Of a stretch of 64,000 nt of DNA, positions 45,422-54,539 are shown one piece after another (position 1 is the stretch's first letter; the number at the start of each line of letters is the position of its first letter). The DNA is from Pseudoalteromonas luteoviolacea NCIMB 1944 (GTDB lineage Bacteria > Pseudomonadota > Gammaproteobacteria > Enterobacterales > Alteromonadaceae), in NCBI RefSeq assembly GCF_001625565.1, contig NZ_AUXS01000019.1, forward strand, positions 62,001-126,000, written 5' to 3'. Under the pieces are notes generated by a model. That model was not told the DNA's origin and ran no database searches. It was given only the letters and a program-made list of their open reading frames with translations. The position numbers and the translations under genes were made by a program.

Positions 45422-46315
45422 ATGACGGCTTATTATCACTATACGACACTTAGTCTCGCTGAAAAAATTAAAGACGGTGGTTTGTCTACCAATTATTTTC
45501 GCACCAATAAAAAAAGAGCAACTGCCGGTGGTAGCTTTGATATAGATAAGGCGGAAAACTTTGATAAACGAGTGTCTAGCCAACTGAACGATTTTGCAAG
45601 CTTTATAGCCAGAGAAACACAGAGCAATGATCCAATGGGGTTACACGCAGCACTGGTGCATCTTGCAAAAGAGCAAGCTGAACTATTAGAAAGTAGCTTA
45701 GCATTGGACCCTATTCAACTACACAAACAGTATTTAATGAATCTTGAGTGCTTACTCGAACAGGTATATCACACCTCTGCTCCTGCAAAAAATATGGCGA
45801 GAGAATTGGCATTATTGTTACTAAAAATAGAAGTGGTCGATAAGATATCTCATTCATCGTTATTCAAAAAAGATATGGTCGCCAGTACCAAGCGTTTTAC
45901 ACTTAAACCTCAAACCAAAAAGGCGTTAGCAGGGCTGTTCTTAGAGTCAGAAAACCATCTCTACAAGTGGATAAAAGCGTTGACGCTTGCGTATACCAAG
46001 TTCTATTACGACTCTGAGGAGATTGTGTGCTCTACGCATATCTATTTTTTCGACCGTCACAGAGCTGAGAATGAAGGAACAGATTATATCAAAAGGCTTC
46101 GAAAGTTCGAAAATGATATCGTTATATTAAAAGTTGATCTCGAAGCAGAAGAGGTGATCTTAGATGAGGCTCAAGGTAACGCATTTATGGCCGTACCTCA
46201 GCATATTCAACCATCAAAAATTGATTTTCAGCATATTGCGTCCAATGAGACGAGCTGGGTTGAAGGCGGGAACTGGGTAAATATCAGGCACCTTGGTAGT
46301 CTCTACGCAATATAA
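45422..46315 (+). CDS. hypothetical protein with ART-like N-terminus
   Basis: 297 residues, not assigned. It opens TAYYHYTTLSLAEKIKDGGL, the H-Y-T plus amphipathic helix plus glycine pattern that starts many ADP-ribosyltransferase-fold proteins (for example DarT- and RNA 2'-phosphotransferase-like). The middle is helical (LHAALVHLAKEQAELLESSL). The C-terminal part, with DFQHIASNETSWVEGGNWVNI, could supply the remaining strands. The other ART hallmark residues cannot be confirmed by eye, so this is a weak hint. GAGG lies nine bases upstream. No antitoxin-like gene is adjacent, so a stand-alone or structural role is equally possible. Confidence 0.6.
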   Translation: MTAYYHYTTLSLAEKIKDGGLSTNYFRTNKKRATAGGSFDIDKAENFDKRVSSQLNDFASFIARETQSNDPMGLHAALVHLAKEQAELLESSLALDPIQLHKQYLMNLECLLEQVYHTSAPAKNMARELALLLLKIEVVDKISHSSLFKKDMVASTKRFTLKPQTKKALAGLFLESENHLYKWIKALTLAYTKFYYDSEEIVCSTHIYFFDRHRAENEGTDYIKRLRKFENDIVILKVDLEAEEVILDEAQGNAFMAVPQHIQPSKIDFQHIASNETSWVEGGNWVNIRHLGSLYAI

Positions 46316-46658
46316 ACCAGTATTATCACGTTTTCAGCATAACATGCCAGTTCAAAGGTGGTGATGGACTCTATCTAATGTACAAAGTACATGGCAAGGC
46401 GAACGGTAAAGCTCAATGTTCACCTCATTATTTGGCATGTGCTAATGTATAAATATCGTAATTTATTTGAGGGTTAAAGGTTAGTATTTTTGGCGTTTTT
46501 AGCTATCTTTTATAACGGTAGCTGTAAGCGTTCATTGGGTTCTATAACGAGTGTATGTAAAAAAGTCATAGTTTACAGCTACTCTAGTTGGAGAGATGAC
46601 AGATGGCTGGTTGGATATACCCTAGCCATGATAACTATATTGAAAATAGAGAGTAGAC
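46316..46658. other. intergenic region with imperfect inverted repeat
   Basis: About 340 bp. AACATGCCA...AAAGGTG at 46341-46360 faces CACCTCATTATTTGGCATGT at 46421-46440, a gapped inverted repeat of about 100 bp span. It resembles the arms of a mobile or recombination site; no gene inside. Confidence 0.45.
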
Positions 46659-46844
46659 ATGAGTTCAAACAACGTAAGTATTGTGAATCTAATTTTTGCT
46701 ATTTTTCTACCACCAATTGGCGCTTTTTTACAGGTCGGATTTAGTTTGCACTTTTTTATCAATATTGTGCTTACTCTACTGGGCGGTCTACCTGGTATGA
46801 TCCATGCAATTTGGTTGGTTGTTACGAATAAAACAGGTGACTAA
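46659..46844 (+). CDS. Pmp3/UPF0057 family small membrane protein
   Basis: 61 residues with two membrane helices: IVNLIFAIFLPPIGAFLQVGF and FINIVLTLLGGLPGMIHAIWLVV. The PP in the first helix and LLGGLPGxIHA in the second are the Pmp3/YqaE signature. Related proteins in yeast and plants affect membrane potential and salt tolerance; bacterial members such as YqaE are stress-induced and uncharacterised in mechanism. No strong ribosome site precedes the ATG (GAGAGTAGAC). It is a lone gene. Confidence 0.85.
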   Translation: MSSNNVSIVNLIFAIFLPPIGAFLQVGFSLHFFINIVLTLLGGLPGMIHAIWLVVTNKTGD

Positions 46845-47052
46845 AAGTATTTTTGTTAACATTGGTGAGTCAGGTTAAATGCCTAACTCGCCAATTACGA
46901 TTTTGTGGATGGGCGTGCCATTTAATTTAACCAGTTTTCCTTCTCGCTTAAAATGTCGCGTTCTTATTTACCTAGTTAGCCTAACAATCTATGAATTTAT
47001 ACAAGGAGATTTACTAAATCTGCTGTGCAGTGAAGTAGGGGGCTTATAAATA

Positions 47053-47081
47053 AAAATGCTGCCACGAAGGACAGCATTTTG
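47053..47081 (-). terminator. terminator of the zinc-type TonB receptor gene
   Basis: On the minus strand AAAATGCTG-TCCTTCGTGG-CAGCATTTTTATTTAT is a nine-bp stem with a T-rich tail, 26 bp after the receptor stop. Confidence 0.8.
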
Positions 47082-47106
47082 GGTCTCTATAAAAGAAAGG
47101 AACTGG

Positions 47107-49680
47107 TTAGAAGTAAGCTCTAATACCAAGCTTCACATTGCGCCCAGGCAGAGGCGCTTGTTCTTTGATGAAAGAGCTATGTACGAAGCCCAGCTCATCA
47201 GTAAGGTTTTCTAAATTCAAGTAACCTACCATATCGACACCTTGTACATCGAAATCGTAGCTCATGCTTGCATCAACTAATGTATAACCTTTAGTAACGG
47301 TTTCGTATGATGCAATTTCATCTTGTTCTAGGTAGCGTGTGATAGTCATATCAGCTGAGAAAGGGCCTCTCTCATAGGCATAACTCACACCGAGTTTATT
47401 ACTTGGAATACGTGGTAAGTTTTGTCCGTTGTCTAATTCAGCACGTAGATGATCACCAAATACCTTAACGCGGTTTAATTCGTTGATTTGATAGTGTACG
47501 TCAAACTCTAAACCGTATAGTTTTGCATCTTGGCTAACAAACTGATAAACATCGCGCGCGCCTTCGTGCTCGTGGTCGGCTACTTCTAGTCCGTGTTCTG
47601 ATGTGAAGAAGTAGTCAGTTTTTTCTTGGTAGTAGAAATCTGCAATGTCGTTGTAGAAGAAGTTTACCGTGTAACCAAAATCTCCAACAAAACGACGGAA
47701 GCTAATGTCTAAGTTAGTCGCAGTTTCTTTTTCGATATCAGTAGGTTCAAAGTGAATTTCAGTACCTTCGATATGGTAACCTAGACCTAACTCATATGTG
47801 CTAGTCGCGATGTGCAAACCATTAGACAGCAACTCAGCTGTAAGAGGTGCACGCTCAGAACGTGACAAACTAACCGCAACATTGTGACCCGGTGCATAGG
47901 TATATACACCACCCACAGAAGCACTGACATTGGTCATATCTAATGTGTAGTCAGTAATTTGAGTTGTTTTGACTAATTCCTCTTCGTGACCATGGTCGTG
48001 GCCGTGCTCGTCTTCTTCATGACCGTGCTCATCATGATCATCATCGTGACCAATGTGCGTTTCAGTGATCTGACTGCTTAACTCATAGTTTTCAACACGT
48101 GCACCTAACTCGAGCGTAAAGTCGCCAAACTCACGCTCTTCTAATACGTAGAATGCGTGTGTTGTGGTGCTAGTTGCTGGAGTAAATGCTTCCGCGCCTT
48201 GTGCTTCATAGTCGCTATCAGAGTAGTGATAGCCAAAGATACCATGCCACTGGCCGATACGGTGCTCGAAGTTAGTTCTTAGCTCTGTAGTTTCATTTTT
48301 GAATACAGTGCCAACTGTGCCAGCTTCAATTTCTGCATGTTCGTAATCTGTGTATCCAGCACGAATTTGAATCGATTCTAACCAGTTATTGTGAAGTGAA
48401 TAGTTGAATAGTGCCTGCCAACGGTCTTGTTTAACGCGTGCAAACACGTTGTGATTTTCTTCTTCATGGCCGTGTGCATCTTCATCACCATGGTCATCGT
48501 GACCATCTTCATCATGTCCGTGTTCGTCATGGCCATGTTCTTCATCGTGATCGTGCTCATCGCCGTGATCATGATCGTGGTCATGCCCGTGATCGTGACT
48601 GTGAGCTGGAATGCCATAGTCTGTTTCGATGCTGCCGTAAGAAAAACCAACAGTCATATGATCTGACACATAGCTTGTGCCAATGTTGAATACTTCAGAA
48701 TCAATGAATGTATTGTCTACTTTTTCCGCATACTCAGCGGCGTGCTCTTCACCTTCATGCTCGTCATGACCGTGTTCTTCACCTTCTTCGTGACCATGTT
48801 CATCTTCATGGTGCTCGTCATGATCGCCTGGCAGCTTAAAGTTCGGCGTATCGTAATCGCCACCTTTGCGTTTTACACCGTCAAAGTGGAAGTTGAAACC
48901 GTCATGACCTGCTTCAAATAACGCAGCAACCGTGTTGGTATTTGAATTAGTGTCATGGCTGTAATCGACAGCACCATTTGGTGTTTCAACGATATCTGTT
49001 GGAATACGGTTATCAACAACATTGACAACACCGCCAATTGCGCCTGAGCCGTAGAGTAATGTTGCTGGACCACGTAGAACTTCGATTTGCTCAGCACTTA
49101 GGGCGTCGTTTGTGTTTGCGTGATCAGGACCAATGCGTGACGCATCGCTGCTGTCTAATCCATTTTGTGTGATTTTTACGCGAGGGCCGTCCAAGCCACG
49201 AATGATTGGGCTTGATGATACTGGGCCAAAGTAACTCGCATTAATGCCTGGAAGGTCTTTTAGTGTTTCGCCAAGCGTTGGCTTTGCAGAATTCTTTAGC
49301 TTATCACCGCTGATAACGGTAACCGGAGAGGCCATCTCCATATTGCTTTTGTGAAGCGCTGATGCGTACACAACAATACTTTCAATAGAACTAGGTGTAA
49401 GCGTTACCGTAACGAAAGGAGAGTCTGGATTAACGCTCAAACGTTCATCGATAAAATTGTTTTTTGAAACATGAAGCTCAGAAGCAGCATCCACCGAAAT
49501 GGTGAAGTTGCCATTTTCATCTGTTTTGATAGTTTGAGACTTACCGTGCAGATGGACGCTTGCATTGCTGACAGGGAGATTGTTTTTATCGACGACTTTA
49601 CCGCTTAACTCACCAGCATGAGCTGATGTTGACAGCATAATTGCGCTGACACTCAGAGAAATCAAAGATTGCTTAAACAT
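47107..49680 (-). CDS. histidine-rich TonB-dependent receptor, probably for zinc
   Basis: 857 residues. A signal peptide (ISLSVSAIMLSTSAHA) is followed by a carboxypeptidase-regulatory-like beta domain (GKVVDKNNLPVSNASVHLHG), the plug (SPVTVISGDKL, VEVLRGPATLLYGSGAIGG) and a barrel ending KLGIRAYF. Three clusters of His/Asp/Glu lie in predicted outer loops, at about 293-320, 366-412 and 553-575, with HDHGDEHDHDEEHGHDEHG-type repeats. Such loops mark the ZnuD-type zinc receptors and some other metal receptors. Two Zur-like palindromes upstream support zinc. It is monocistronic, with no ZnuABC genes in view. Assignment to zinc rather than nickel or copper is inference. Confidence 0.85.
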   Translation of the reverse strand: MFKQSLISLSVSAIMLSTSAHAGELSGKVVDKNNLPVSNASVHLHGKSQTIKTDENGNFTISVDAASELHVSKNNFIDERLSVNPDSPFVTVTLTPSSIESIVVYASALHKSNMEMASPVTVISGDKLKNSAKPTLGETLKDLPGINASYFGPVSSSPIIRGLDGPRVKITQNGLDSSDASRIGPDHANTNDALSAEQIEVLRGPATLLYGSGAIGGVVNVVDNRIPTDIVETPNGAVDYSHDTNSNTNTVAALFEAGHDGFNFHFDGVKRKGGDYDTPNFKLPGDHDEHHEDEHGHEEGEEHGHDEHEGEEHAAEYAEKVDNTFIDSEVFNIGTSYVSDHMTVGFSYGSIETDYGIPAHSHDHGHDHDHDHGDEHDHDEEHGHDEHGHDEDGHDDHGDEDAHGHEEENHNVFARVKQDRWQALFNYSLHNNWLESIQIRAGYTDYEHAEIEAGTVGTVFKNETTELRTNFEHRIGQWHGIFGYHYSDSDYEAQGAEAFTPATSTTTHAFYVLEEREFGDFTLELGARVENYELSSQITETHIGHDDDHDEHGHEEDEHGHDHGHEEELVKTTQITDYTLDMTNVSASVGGVYTYAPGHNVAVSLSRSERAPLTAELLSNGLHIATSTYELGLGYHIEGTEIHFEPTDIEKETATNLDISFRRFVGDFGYTVNFFYNDIADFYYQEKTDYFFTSEHGLEVADHEHEGARDVYQFVSQDAKLYGLEFDVHYQINELNRVKVFGDHLRAELDNGQNLPRIPSNKLGVSYAYERGPFSADMTITRYLEQDEIASYETVTKGYTLVDASMSYDFDVQGVDMVGYLNLENLTDELGFVHSSFIKEQAPLPGRNVKLGIRAYF

Positions 49681-49711
49681 TATACTTCTTTTCTATATGT
49701 GATTGTGAACG

Positions 49712-49764
49712 TGTAATAATATAACACTGCAAAAAGCATAAAACAATGATGTTATACTATAACT
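49712..49764 (-). promoter_or_regulatory. two Zur-like operators upstream of the His-rich receptor
   Basis: TGTAATAATATAACA (49712-49726) and TGTTATACTATAACT (49750-49764) both resemble the enterobacterial Zur palindrome TGTTATAATATAACA. They lie about 32-85 bp before the receptor start, 23 bp apart. The divergent YaeQ-like gene shares this region and might be co-regulated. Found by eye. Confidence 0.7.
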
Positions 49765-49829
49765 TTATATTTGAATTATGGTTGGCTGTTCCTATATTTA
49801 AAATAATATGGTGTTTATAAGACGGCGAT

Positions 49830-50354
49830 ATGACAGGGCCATTTGTCTTTAAAGTAAGGTTGAAGATTGCTGATTTGTTCCATCAAGCAAATCATCTAGA
49901 GTCTTTTACTACGGCATTACAAAAAACCGAGACCTTGCAGCACTTTGTGCTCAAGTTAATAGGCTATTGTGCATTGTCGTATAAAGATGAAGTGCGCTGG
50001 CTTAACAGCCGGGAGAAACATCATCCAGACGTGTGGCATGAACTGGAAAGCGGCGAGATCGAAAATGCATTATTTGTCGAGCTGCCAGACCTCAGTGCGC
50101 TACAAAAGTACACCAAACTGTATTCGAAAACGATAATTTTTAATGTAGAGAATACAGAATGGTTTCAAGATATTGAGCCCCATCTTGTCGCATTTAATAA
50201 CGTTAAAATATTTGCTATTAAAGCACGCTTCGTTGATGAGCTAGTTGATGCCTTAACCGGCAGCTTGCATTGGGATGTCATTATTGAAAATGGCGCCATT
50301 AGTATTAGTAACGGCGACGAGTATTTTCAAAGTGATGTCGTGAGATTACGTTAA
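49830..50354 (+). CDS. YaeQ-like protein
   Basis: 174 residues. The opening FKVRLKIADLFHQANHLESFTTALQKTETLQHFVLKLIGYC and the ALFVELPDLSALQKYTKLYS segment follow the YaeQ family, a PD-(D/E)XK-like fold protein with no established biochemical role (E. coli YaeQ was once proposed as a suppressor of transcription-antitermination defects). The closing WDVIIENGAISISNGDEYFQ also fits. There is no signal or membrane segment. Its 3' end overlaps the ferredoxin gene by 9 bp on the opposite strand. The upstream side faces the His-rich receptor. Confidence 0.7.
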   Translation: MTGPFVFKVRLKIADLFHQANHLESFTTALQKTETLQHFVLKLIGYCALSYKDEVRWLNSREKHHPDVWHELESGEIENALFVELPDLSALQKYTKLYSKTIIFNVENTEWFQDIEPHLVAFNNVKIFAIKARFVDELVDALTGSLHWDVIIENGAISISNGDEYFQSDVVRLR

Positions 50355-50618
50355 TTTGATAACAATATCAGTTAGTGGCTTTGAGCAGCACAAAAGTACT
50401 TCACCATCTCTTACAAATGCCAATGGTTCTTGATTATAGGCGACCTGACCTTCGAGTAGTTTAGCGCGACAGGCACCACAATAACCTTCGCGGCATTGGT
50501 AGGGGACTTCAATATTGCTTTTTTCTAACGTACAAAGTAACGAAGGTGACTGAGCCGCAAAATTAAGCGGCTCATCATGGTCTTCTATTGAAATTTTTAA
50601 CTGTGGTCTTTCTTCCAT
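50346..50618 (-). CDS. YfaE-like [2Fe-2S] ferredoxin
   Basis: 90 residues. A plant-type 2Fe-2S ferredoxin with the cluster motif CREGYCGACRAKLLEG (Cys-x4-Cys-x2-Cys) and the final Cys in VLLCCSKPL. In E. coli YfaE keeps the diferric-tyrosyl radical cofactor of NrdB intact. Here it starts at the base where nrdB stops (50618), so it is translated in tandem with nrdB, which supports the same role. Confidence 0.92.
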   Translation of the reverse strand: MEERPQLKISIEDHDEPLNFAAQSPSLLCTLEKSNIEVPYQCREGYCGACRAKLLEGQVAYNQEPLAFVRDGEVLLCCSKPLTDIVIKLT

Positions 50619-51748
50619 TACAGGTCGAAATCACCAAAATCAGAAGCACTGACCTCAGAATCAATCTGACCTACAAGGTATGAGCTGATCTCTGCTTCTT
50701 GTGGTGCAACTTGTACGTTGTCTGATACCAACCAAGCATTGATCCAAGGGATAGGGTTACTCTTACTTTCAAACTGAGCTGGTAAACCTACCGCAGTCAT
50801 TCGAACATTTGTGATGTATTCAACATATTGACACAAAATATCTTTATTAAGACCGATCATTGAACCGTCTTTGAATAGGTATTCTGCCCATTCTTTTTCT
50901 TGCTCTGCAGCTTCCACAAACATCTTAATTGCTTCTTGCTCACACTGAGCTGCAACGATCGACATTTCAGGGTCGTCTTTGCCTTCTTGCATGATGTTCA
51001 GCATGTGTTGTGTACCAGAAAGGTGAAGTGCTTCATCGCGAGCAATTAGCTTGATGATTTTAGCGTTGCCTTCCATCAACTCTCGCTCAGCAAAAGCGAA
51101 CGAACATGCAAAGCTTACATAGAATCTGATCGCTTCGAGAATGTTTACAGACATAATGCAAAGGTACAGTAACTTTTTCAGTTCGAACAAGTTAATGTGC
51201 ACTGTTTCACCATTGATCTGGTGTTTACCTTCACCGTACATATTGTAAATTGAGACTTTCTCGATCAGTTCATCATAGTATTTTGTAACAGAATCAGCGC
51301 GCTCGCTGATTTTGTCGTTTTCAACGATGTCGTCGAAAATGAGCTCTGGCTGCTTCGTTACATTTCTAATGATGTGCGTATATGAGCGACTATGGATCGT
51401 CTCACTAAACGCCCATGTTTCAATCCAAGTTTCTAATTCTGGGATTGAGACTATTGGTAATAATGCAACATTAGGAGAGCGGCCTTGAACACTGTCTAGC
51501 AGTGTTTGATATTTTAGGTTGCTCAAAAAGATGTGCTTTTCGTGTTCAGGCAGTGCCTGAAAGTCTAATCTATCTTTACTTACATCGACTTCTTCTGGAC
51601 GCCAAAAGAAAGAGAGTTGCTTCTCGATTAGCTTCTCAAAAATCGGATATTTCTGCTGATCATAGCGAGATACATTAACAGATTGGCCAAAGAACATTGG
51701 CTCTTTTAGTTGGTCATTATGTTTTCTGTTAAACGTAGAATACGACAT
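50618..51748 (-). CDS. nrdB: class Ia ribonucleotide reductase beta subunit
   Basis: 376 residues, the exact length of E. coli NrdB. It holds the diiron centre and tyrosyl radical that start reduction of ribonucleotides to deoxyribonucleotides. The radical Tyr lies in [13 protein letters not shown], the iron ligands in [29 protein letters not shown] and [13 protein letters not shown] motifs; the C-terminal tail [12 protein letters not shown] is the peptide that docks on NrdA. It overlaps the YfaE ferredoxin gene by one base. The large subunit gene nrdA is not upstream, where about 630 bp of non-coding DNA lies instead. Confidence 0.96.
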   Translation of the reverse strand: MSYSTFNRKHNDQLKEPMFFGQSVNVSRYDQQKYPIFEKLIEKQLSFFWRPEEVDVSKDRLDFQALPEHEKHIFLSNLKYQTLLDSVQGRSPNVALLPIVSIPELETWIETWAFSETIHSRSYTHIIRNVTKQPELIFDDIVENDKISERADSVTKYYDELIEKVSIYNMYGEGKHQINGETVHINLFELKKLLYLCIMSVNILEAIRFYVSFACSFAFAERELMEGNAKIIKLIARDEALHLSGTQHMLNIMQEGKDDPEMSIVAAQCEQEAIKMFVEAAEQEKEWAEYLFKDGSMIGLNKDILCQYVEYITNVRMTAVGLPAQFESKSNPIPWINAWLVSDNVQVAPQEAEISSYLVGQIDSEVSASDFGDFDL

Positions 51749-52333
51749 AAATAATACTCGACACCAAAAAATATGGCGGCAGCTAAAATTAGCTAGAACC
51801 GCGGAAAAGTTTACAATTTATCATGACCTGAAGTGGTGTGAATCGGTCAAAGCGATGATTTTGATATTGCACCCAAATCAGCTCCTTACCACTTCATGTC
51901 ATTAAACCCAGAGCGTGTTTTTCAATATACGAATGTATCACAGAAATAGATTTTTCACCGCAAATATATTTCAGACAATTGACGCTTATGTATCTTGACA
52001 AAAGAGCATTGATAAGTGTAACAATGTATCGCTATTAGCCAGAGGTCGTTAATTTACTCTTTAATTACAGAGGGTTACTTTTTTCTTTTTGCCATCTTAT
52101 TACATTTTGTAGCTAGGAAAAATTATAATTCAAATTGAAAAAAAGTGTGGTTTTGCATACACCCCAGTGAGATGTGGATATGAAGCTCAAAATTTCAATT
52201 TCACCAAAAAGTCTGTACAAAAATCAAGTTGCTTAACACACGGGCTCTTTACTGCAATAGAGGCAAAATTGCATTTATATGTGCTTAGTTCTGCGACTTT
52301 CCTATGTAATAGTTTTTTAATGAAGCGAGAAGG
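51749..52333. promoter_or_regulatory. long upstream region of nrdB
   Basis: About 590 bp without an accepted gene; a 60-codon plus-strand frame at 52167-52349 lacks a ribosome site. ATGACCTGAAGTGGT (51823-51837) and ACCACTTCATGTCAT (51888-51902) form a 15-bp gapped inverted repeat with one mismatch. TTGACAAAAGAGC near 52000 resembles a minus-35 box on the plus strand. No clear NrdR box was found. Confidence 0.45.
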
Positions 52334-52361
52334 TGCAAAAAGGCACTGAGGCCTTTTTGCA
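52334..52361 (-). terminator. terminator of the large lipoprotein gene
   Basis: TGCAAAAAGGC-ACTGAG-GCCTTTTTGCA is a perfect 11-bp stem with internal T/A tracts, 20 bp after the stop of the minus-strand gene. Confidence 0.8.
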
Positions 52362-52380
52362 ATACGTGTAGATAGACTAG

Positions 52381-54357
52381 CTAATTAGCGCCAGTTCCGG
52401 AAACTACCGTGGTAATTACGTCGATATTCTCACCGTTATTTCTGTGTTGGATCATCTTAATAGATTGTTGATCTTCATTTAGGAATAACATAATAACTGG
52501 CCCGTCATCGTCACTTCCGTAGTTAATTTGAATCCTTGGTTCATTTTCTATCGATTTTCTATCAAAAATTTCGACAATCATCGAAGGAGCAAAGCTAACG
52601 CCTGAATCAAAGTCAATCGTACCATCTGATTCAATAATCACCGTATTGCGGCTGTGGCCCTCACCAGTTACAGCATAAGTATTTGCGAATACAGTCACTA
52701 GCTCAAGGTTAGGGATGTTGCCGTCAGTCGCTTTCTCTGTAAACTGACCTAATAAGGTATTACTTTCCAAAGCACTTAAATTTATTTCGTGGAACTTACC
52801 ATTAAGCACAGAGACCTTATATTTAAATCCTCGTTCCTCATCTTCATAAACATACTCTTCATCGACTTTTTCAAACTCATTGATTGTGATTTCAGAGCCA
52901 TTATTTGCTTCTGGATCAGGGTCGATAAATAGCGCACCAGAACCTGAGAAGGTAAACTGCACAACTTGCCCATCACTATACGATGAACCGCTTGTACTCA
53001 TAGTGAAGGTCAGGGTAAAGGATTTGCTCTTAAGGGCTTCGGGTAATGTGTCACTGGTATCGTTATCAGAGTCGTCGCTATCACCTGAATATCCAGGCAT
53101 CCAAGTGTAAGTTAGATCTGATGTTGACGTCACACCTTGTGTTGAGATGGTGTATTGCACACTGACCACGACTTTGGTTTCATCTGCGCTGACAAGTTTG
53201 AAAGAGAAATCTGAAACAGTAATTCCTTGGGATTCAATTTGGGATTTAATTTGCTTTTCAATGTCAGCTAAATCTTCAGGGTTGGGGGCTGGGATATTTT
53301 CAAGTTTAATTTCAGGTATATCCACTGAAATTCCCGCAGTGGTAGAAGTACCTGTGATGGTTAACGTTGGTGTTGTGTCATCATTATCTTGATCATCGTC
53401 ATCATCTCCACCACCTGGTAGTAATCCGCCAGGTATGAAATCAAAGTTTAAATCGTCCAGATTAAGGTCTTTAAGAATGTCATCTAGACCTTCTAGTGTT
53501 TTCTTTATCTCATCTAGTGAAAATATACCGGCAATATCTGCGGATAGGGCGGATACTCCAAAGCTATTTGCATAAGAGGTAATTTGGCTAGACAAATCCG
53601 CAACAAATGTATCGGCATTGTAGATTGGGTTTTCAAATGCTTTATCGCCAACTTTTCCGTCTAGCACATTGTCTAAAAAGTCTGCTTTTAGGCTGTTGAG
53701 AATAGCAATAGCAGGATTGTCTTGGCTCTCACCTAATTTGGCAAGTCCAGCTAGTGTCGCAGCGTAAATCCCAGCTTGGTCGTTGTTAATAGTGCCCGCG
53801 GCATTTTCCGAGACCAATTGTGGTACTTGTAAAATATTGTCTAATGCCGGCGCGAGCGCTTTTTTGATCTGTTCATTAACAGCATTAACTGAATCGGCAT
53901 CACTTACGTTGGCTGAAATAATCGAGTTCGCAGCAATTTCAGTTAATGTGGTTACGCCAACTTGATCTTGTAGTGTCGCCATAACAGCACGTAATGTAGT
54001 CGATGCAGGAAGTGCCATGAACTGGCCTTTTGACTCATCAAAATACTCAGATTCTGATGTTGGTTTCACTTCAACAATGAATGGCCCTGTGGTGCCGTTT
54101 GGCACTGTTATTGTTGCGCTTCCAGATTCGCCGGTTGAGCCTGTTGCACCTTCTACCGCTTGCTTATTTGTAAGTGTAAGTAGCTGCACATCCGCATTTT
54201 TTATTAAACCTAATGAGGGTGTAACGGTGACCTTAGTACTTTGATCGGTTGGGGGCGGAGTGGTAACTGGATCGTCATCGTCATTATTTAAACAGCCAGA
54301 AAGTGACATCAGGGCCAAACCCAAGCACAATCCTTGGAGTGGTTTATACATGTTCAT
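52381..54357 (-). CDS. large surface lipoprotein of unknown function
   Basis: 658 residues from the ATG at 54357; AGG at proper spacing supports it (54351 and 54381 are alternatives). The lipobox MSLSGC is followed by an acidic Asp run and a Pro/Thr linker, so it is probably an outer-membrane lipoprotein. About residues 40-100 form an Ig-like/transthyretin-like strand region, then a helical segment (TTLTEIAANSI, ADSVNAVNEQIKKAL) and long Ser/Asp-rich stretches such as GYSGDSDDSDNDTSD. No enzyme motif was seen. The composition suggests an exposed binding or structural protein. Function unknown. Confidence 0.72.
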   Translation of the reverse strand: MNMYKPLQGLCLGLALMSLSGCLNNDDDDPVTTPPPTDQSTKVTVTPSLGLIKNADVQLLTLTNKQAVEGATGSTGESGSATITVPNGTTGPFIVEVKPTSESEYFDESKGQFMALPASTTLRAVMATLQDQVGVTTLTEIAANSIISANVSDADSVNAVNEQIKKALAPALDNILQVPQLVSENAAGTINNDQAGIYAATLAGLAKLGESQDNPAIAILNSLKADFLDNVLDGKVGDKAFENPIYNADTFVADLSSQITSYANSFGVSALSADIAGIFSLDEIKKTLEGLDDILKDLNLDDLNFDFIPGGLLPGGGDDDDDQDNDDTTPTLTITGTSTTAGISVDIPEIKLENIPAPNPEDLADIEKQIKSQIESQGITVSDFSFKLVSADETKVVVSVQYTISTQGVTSTSDLTYTWMPGYSGDSDDSDNDTSDTLPEALKSKSFTLTFTMSTSGSSYSDGQVVQFTFSGSGALFIDPDPEANNGSEITINEFEKVDEEYVYEDEERGFKYKVSVLNGKFHEINLSALESNTLLGQFTEKATDGNIPNLELVTVFANTYAVTGEGHSRNTVIIESDGTIDFDSGVSFAPSMIVEIFDRKSIENEPRIQINYGSDDDGPVIMLFLNEDQQSIKMIQHRNNGENIDVITTVVSGTGAN

Positions 54358-54539
54358 AGCATTGCCTACAAGGTTATTCAAAACAGTTTTGCTATTGCAT
54401 CTAACAACCTGCTAAATCCTTGTAATATACTTTCACAACCACTGTTTGCTCCCAGCCAATGTTGACTGCGCGATCCAATAGCTTAATAGAATGTAGCCTA
54501 AAATTGCTATTTTAGAAGTAATGTGAAAAAAACATGTCT

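Noticed and set aside
48378..48689. Three open frames, on both strands, rich in Met/Ile/His/Arg over the His-rich receptor loops
   Set aside because: They are shadows of the repetitive GAY/CAY codons that encode the His/Asp-rich loops of the real receptor gene; low-complexity composition and no ribosome sites.
52167..52349. 60-codon plus-strand frame upstream of nrdB
   Set aside because: No ribosome site, ends in the terminator hairpin of the opposite gene, and no recognisable domain.
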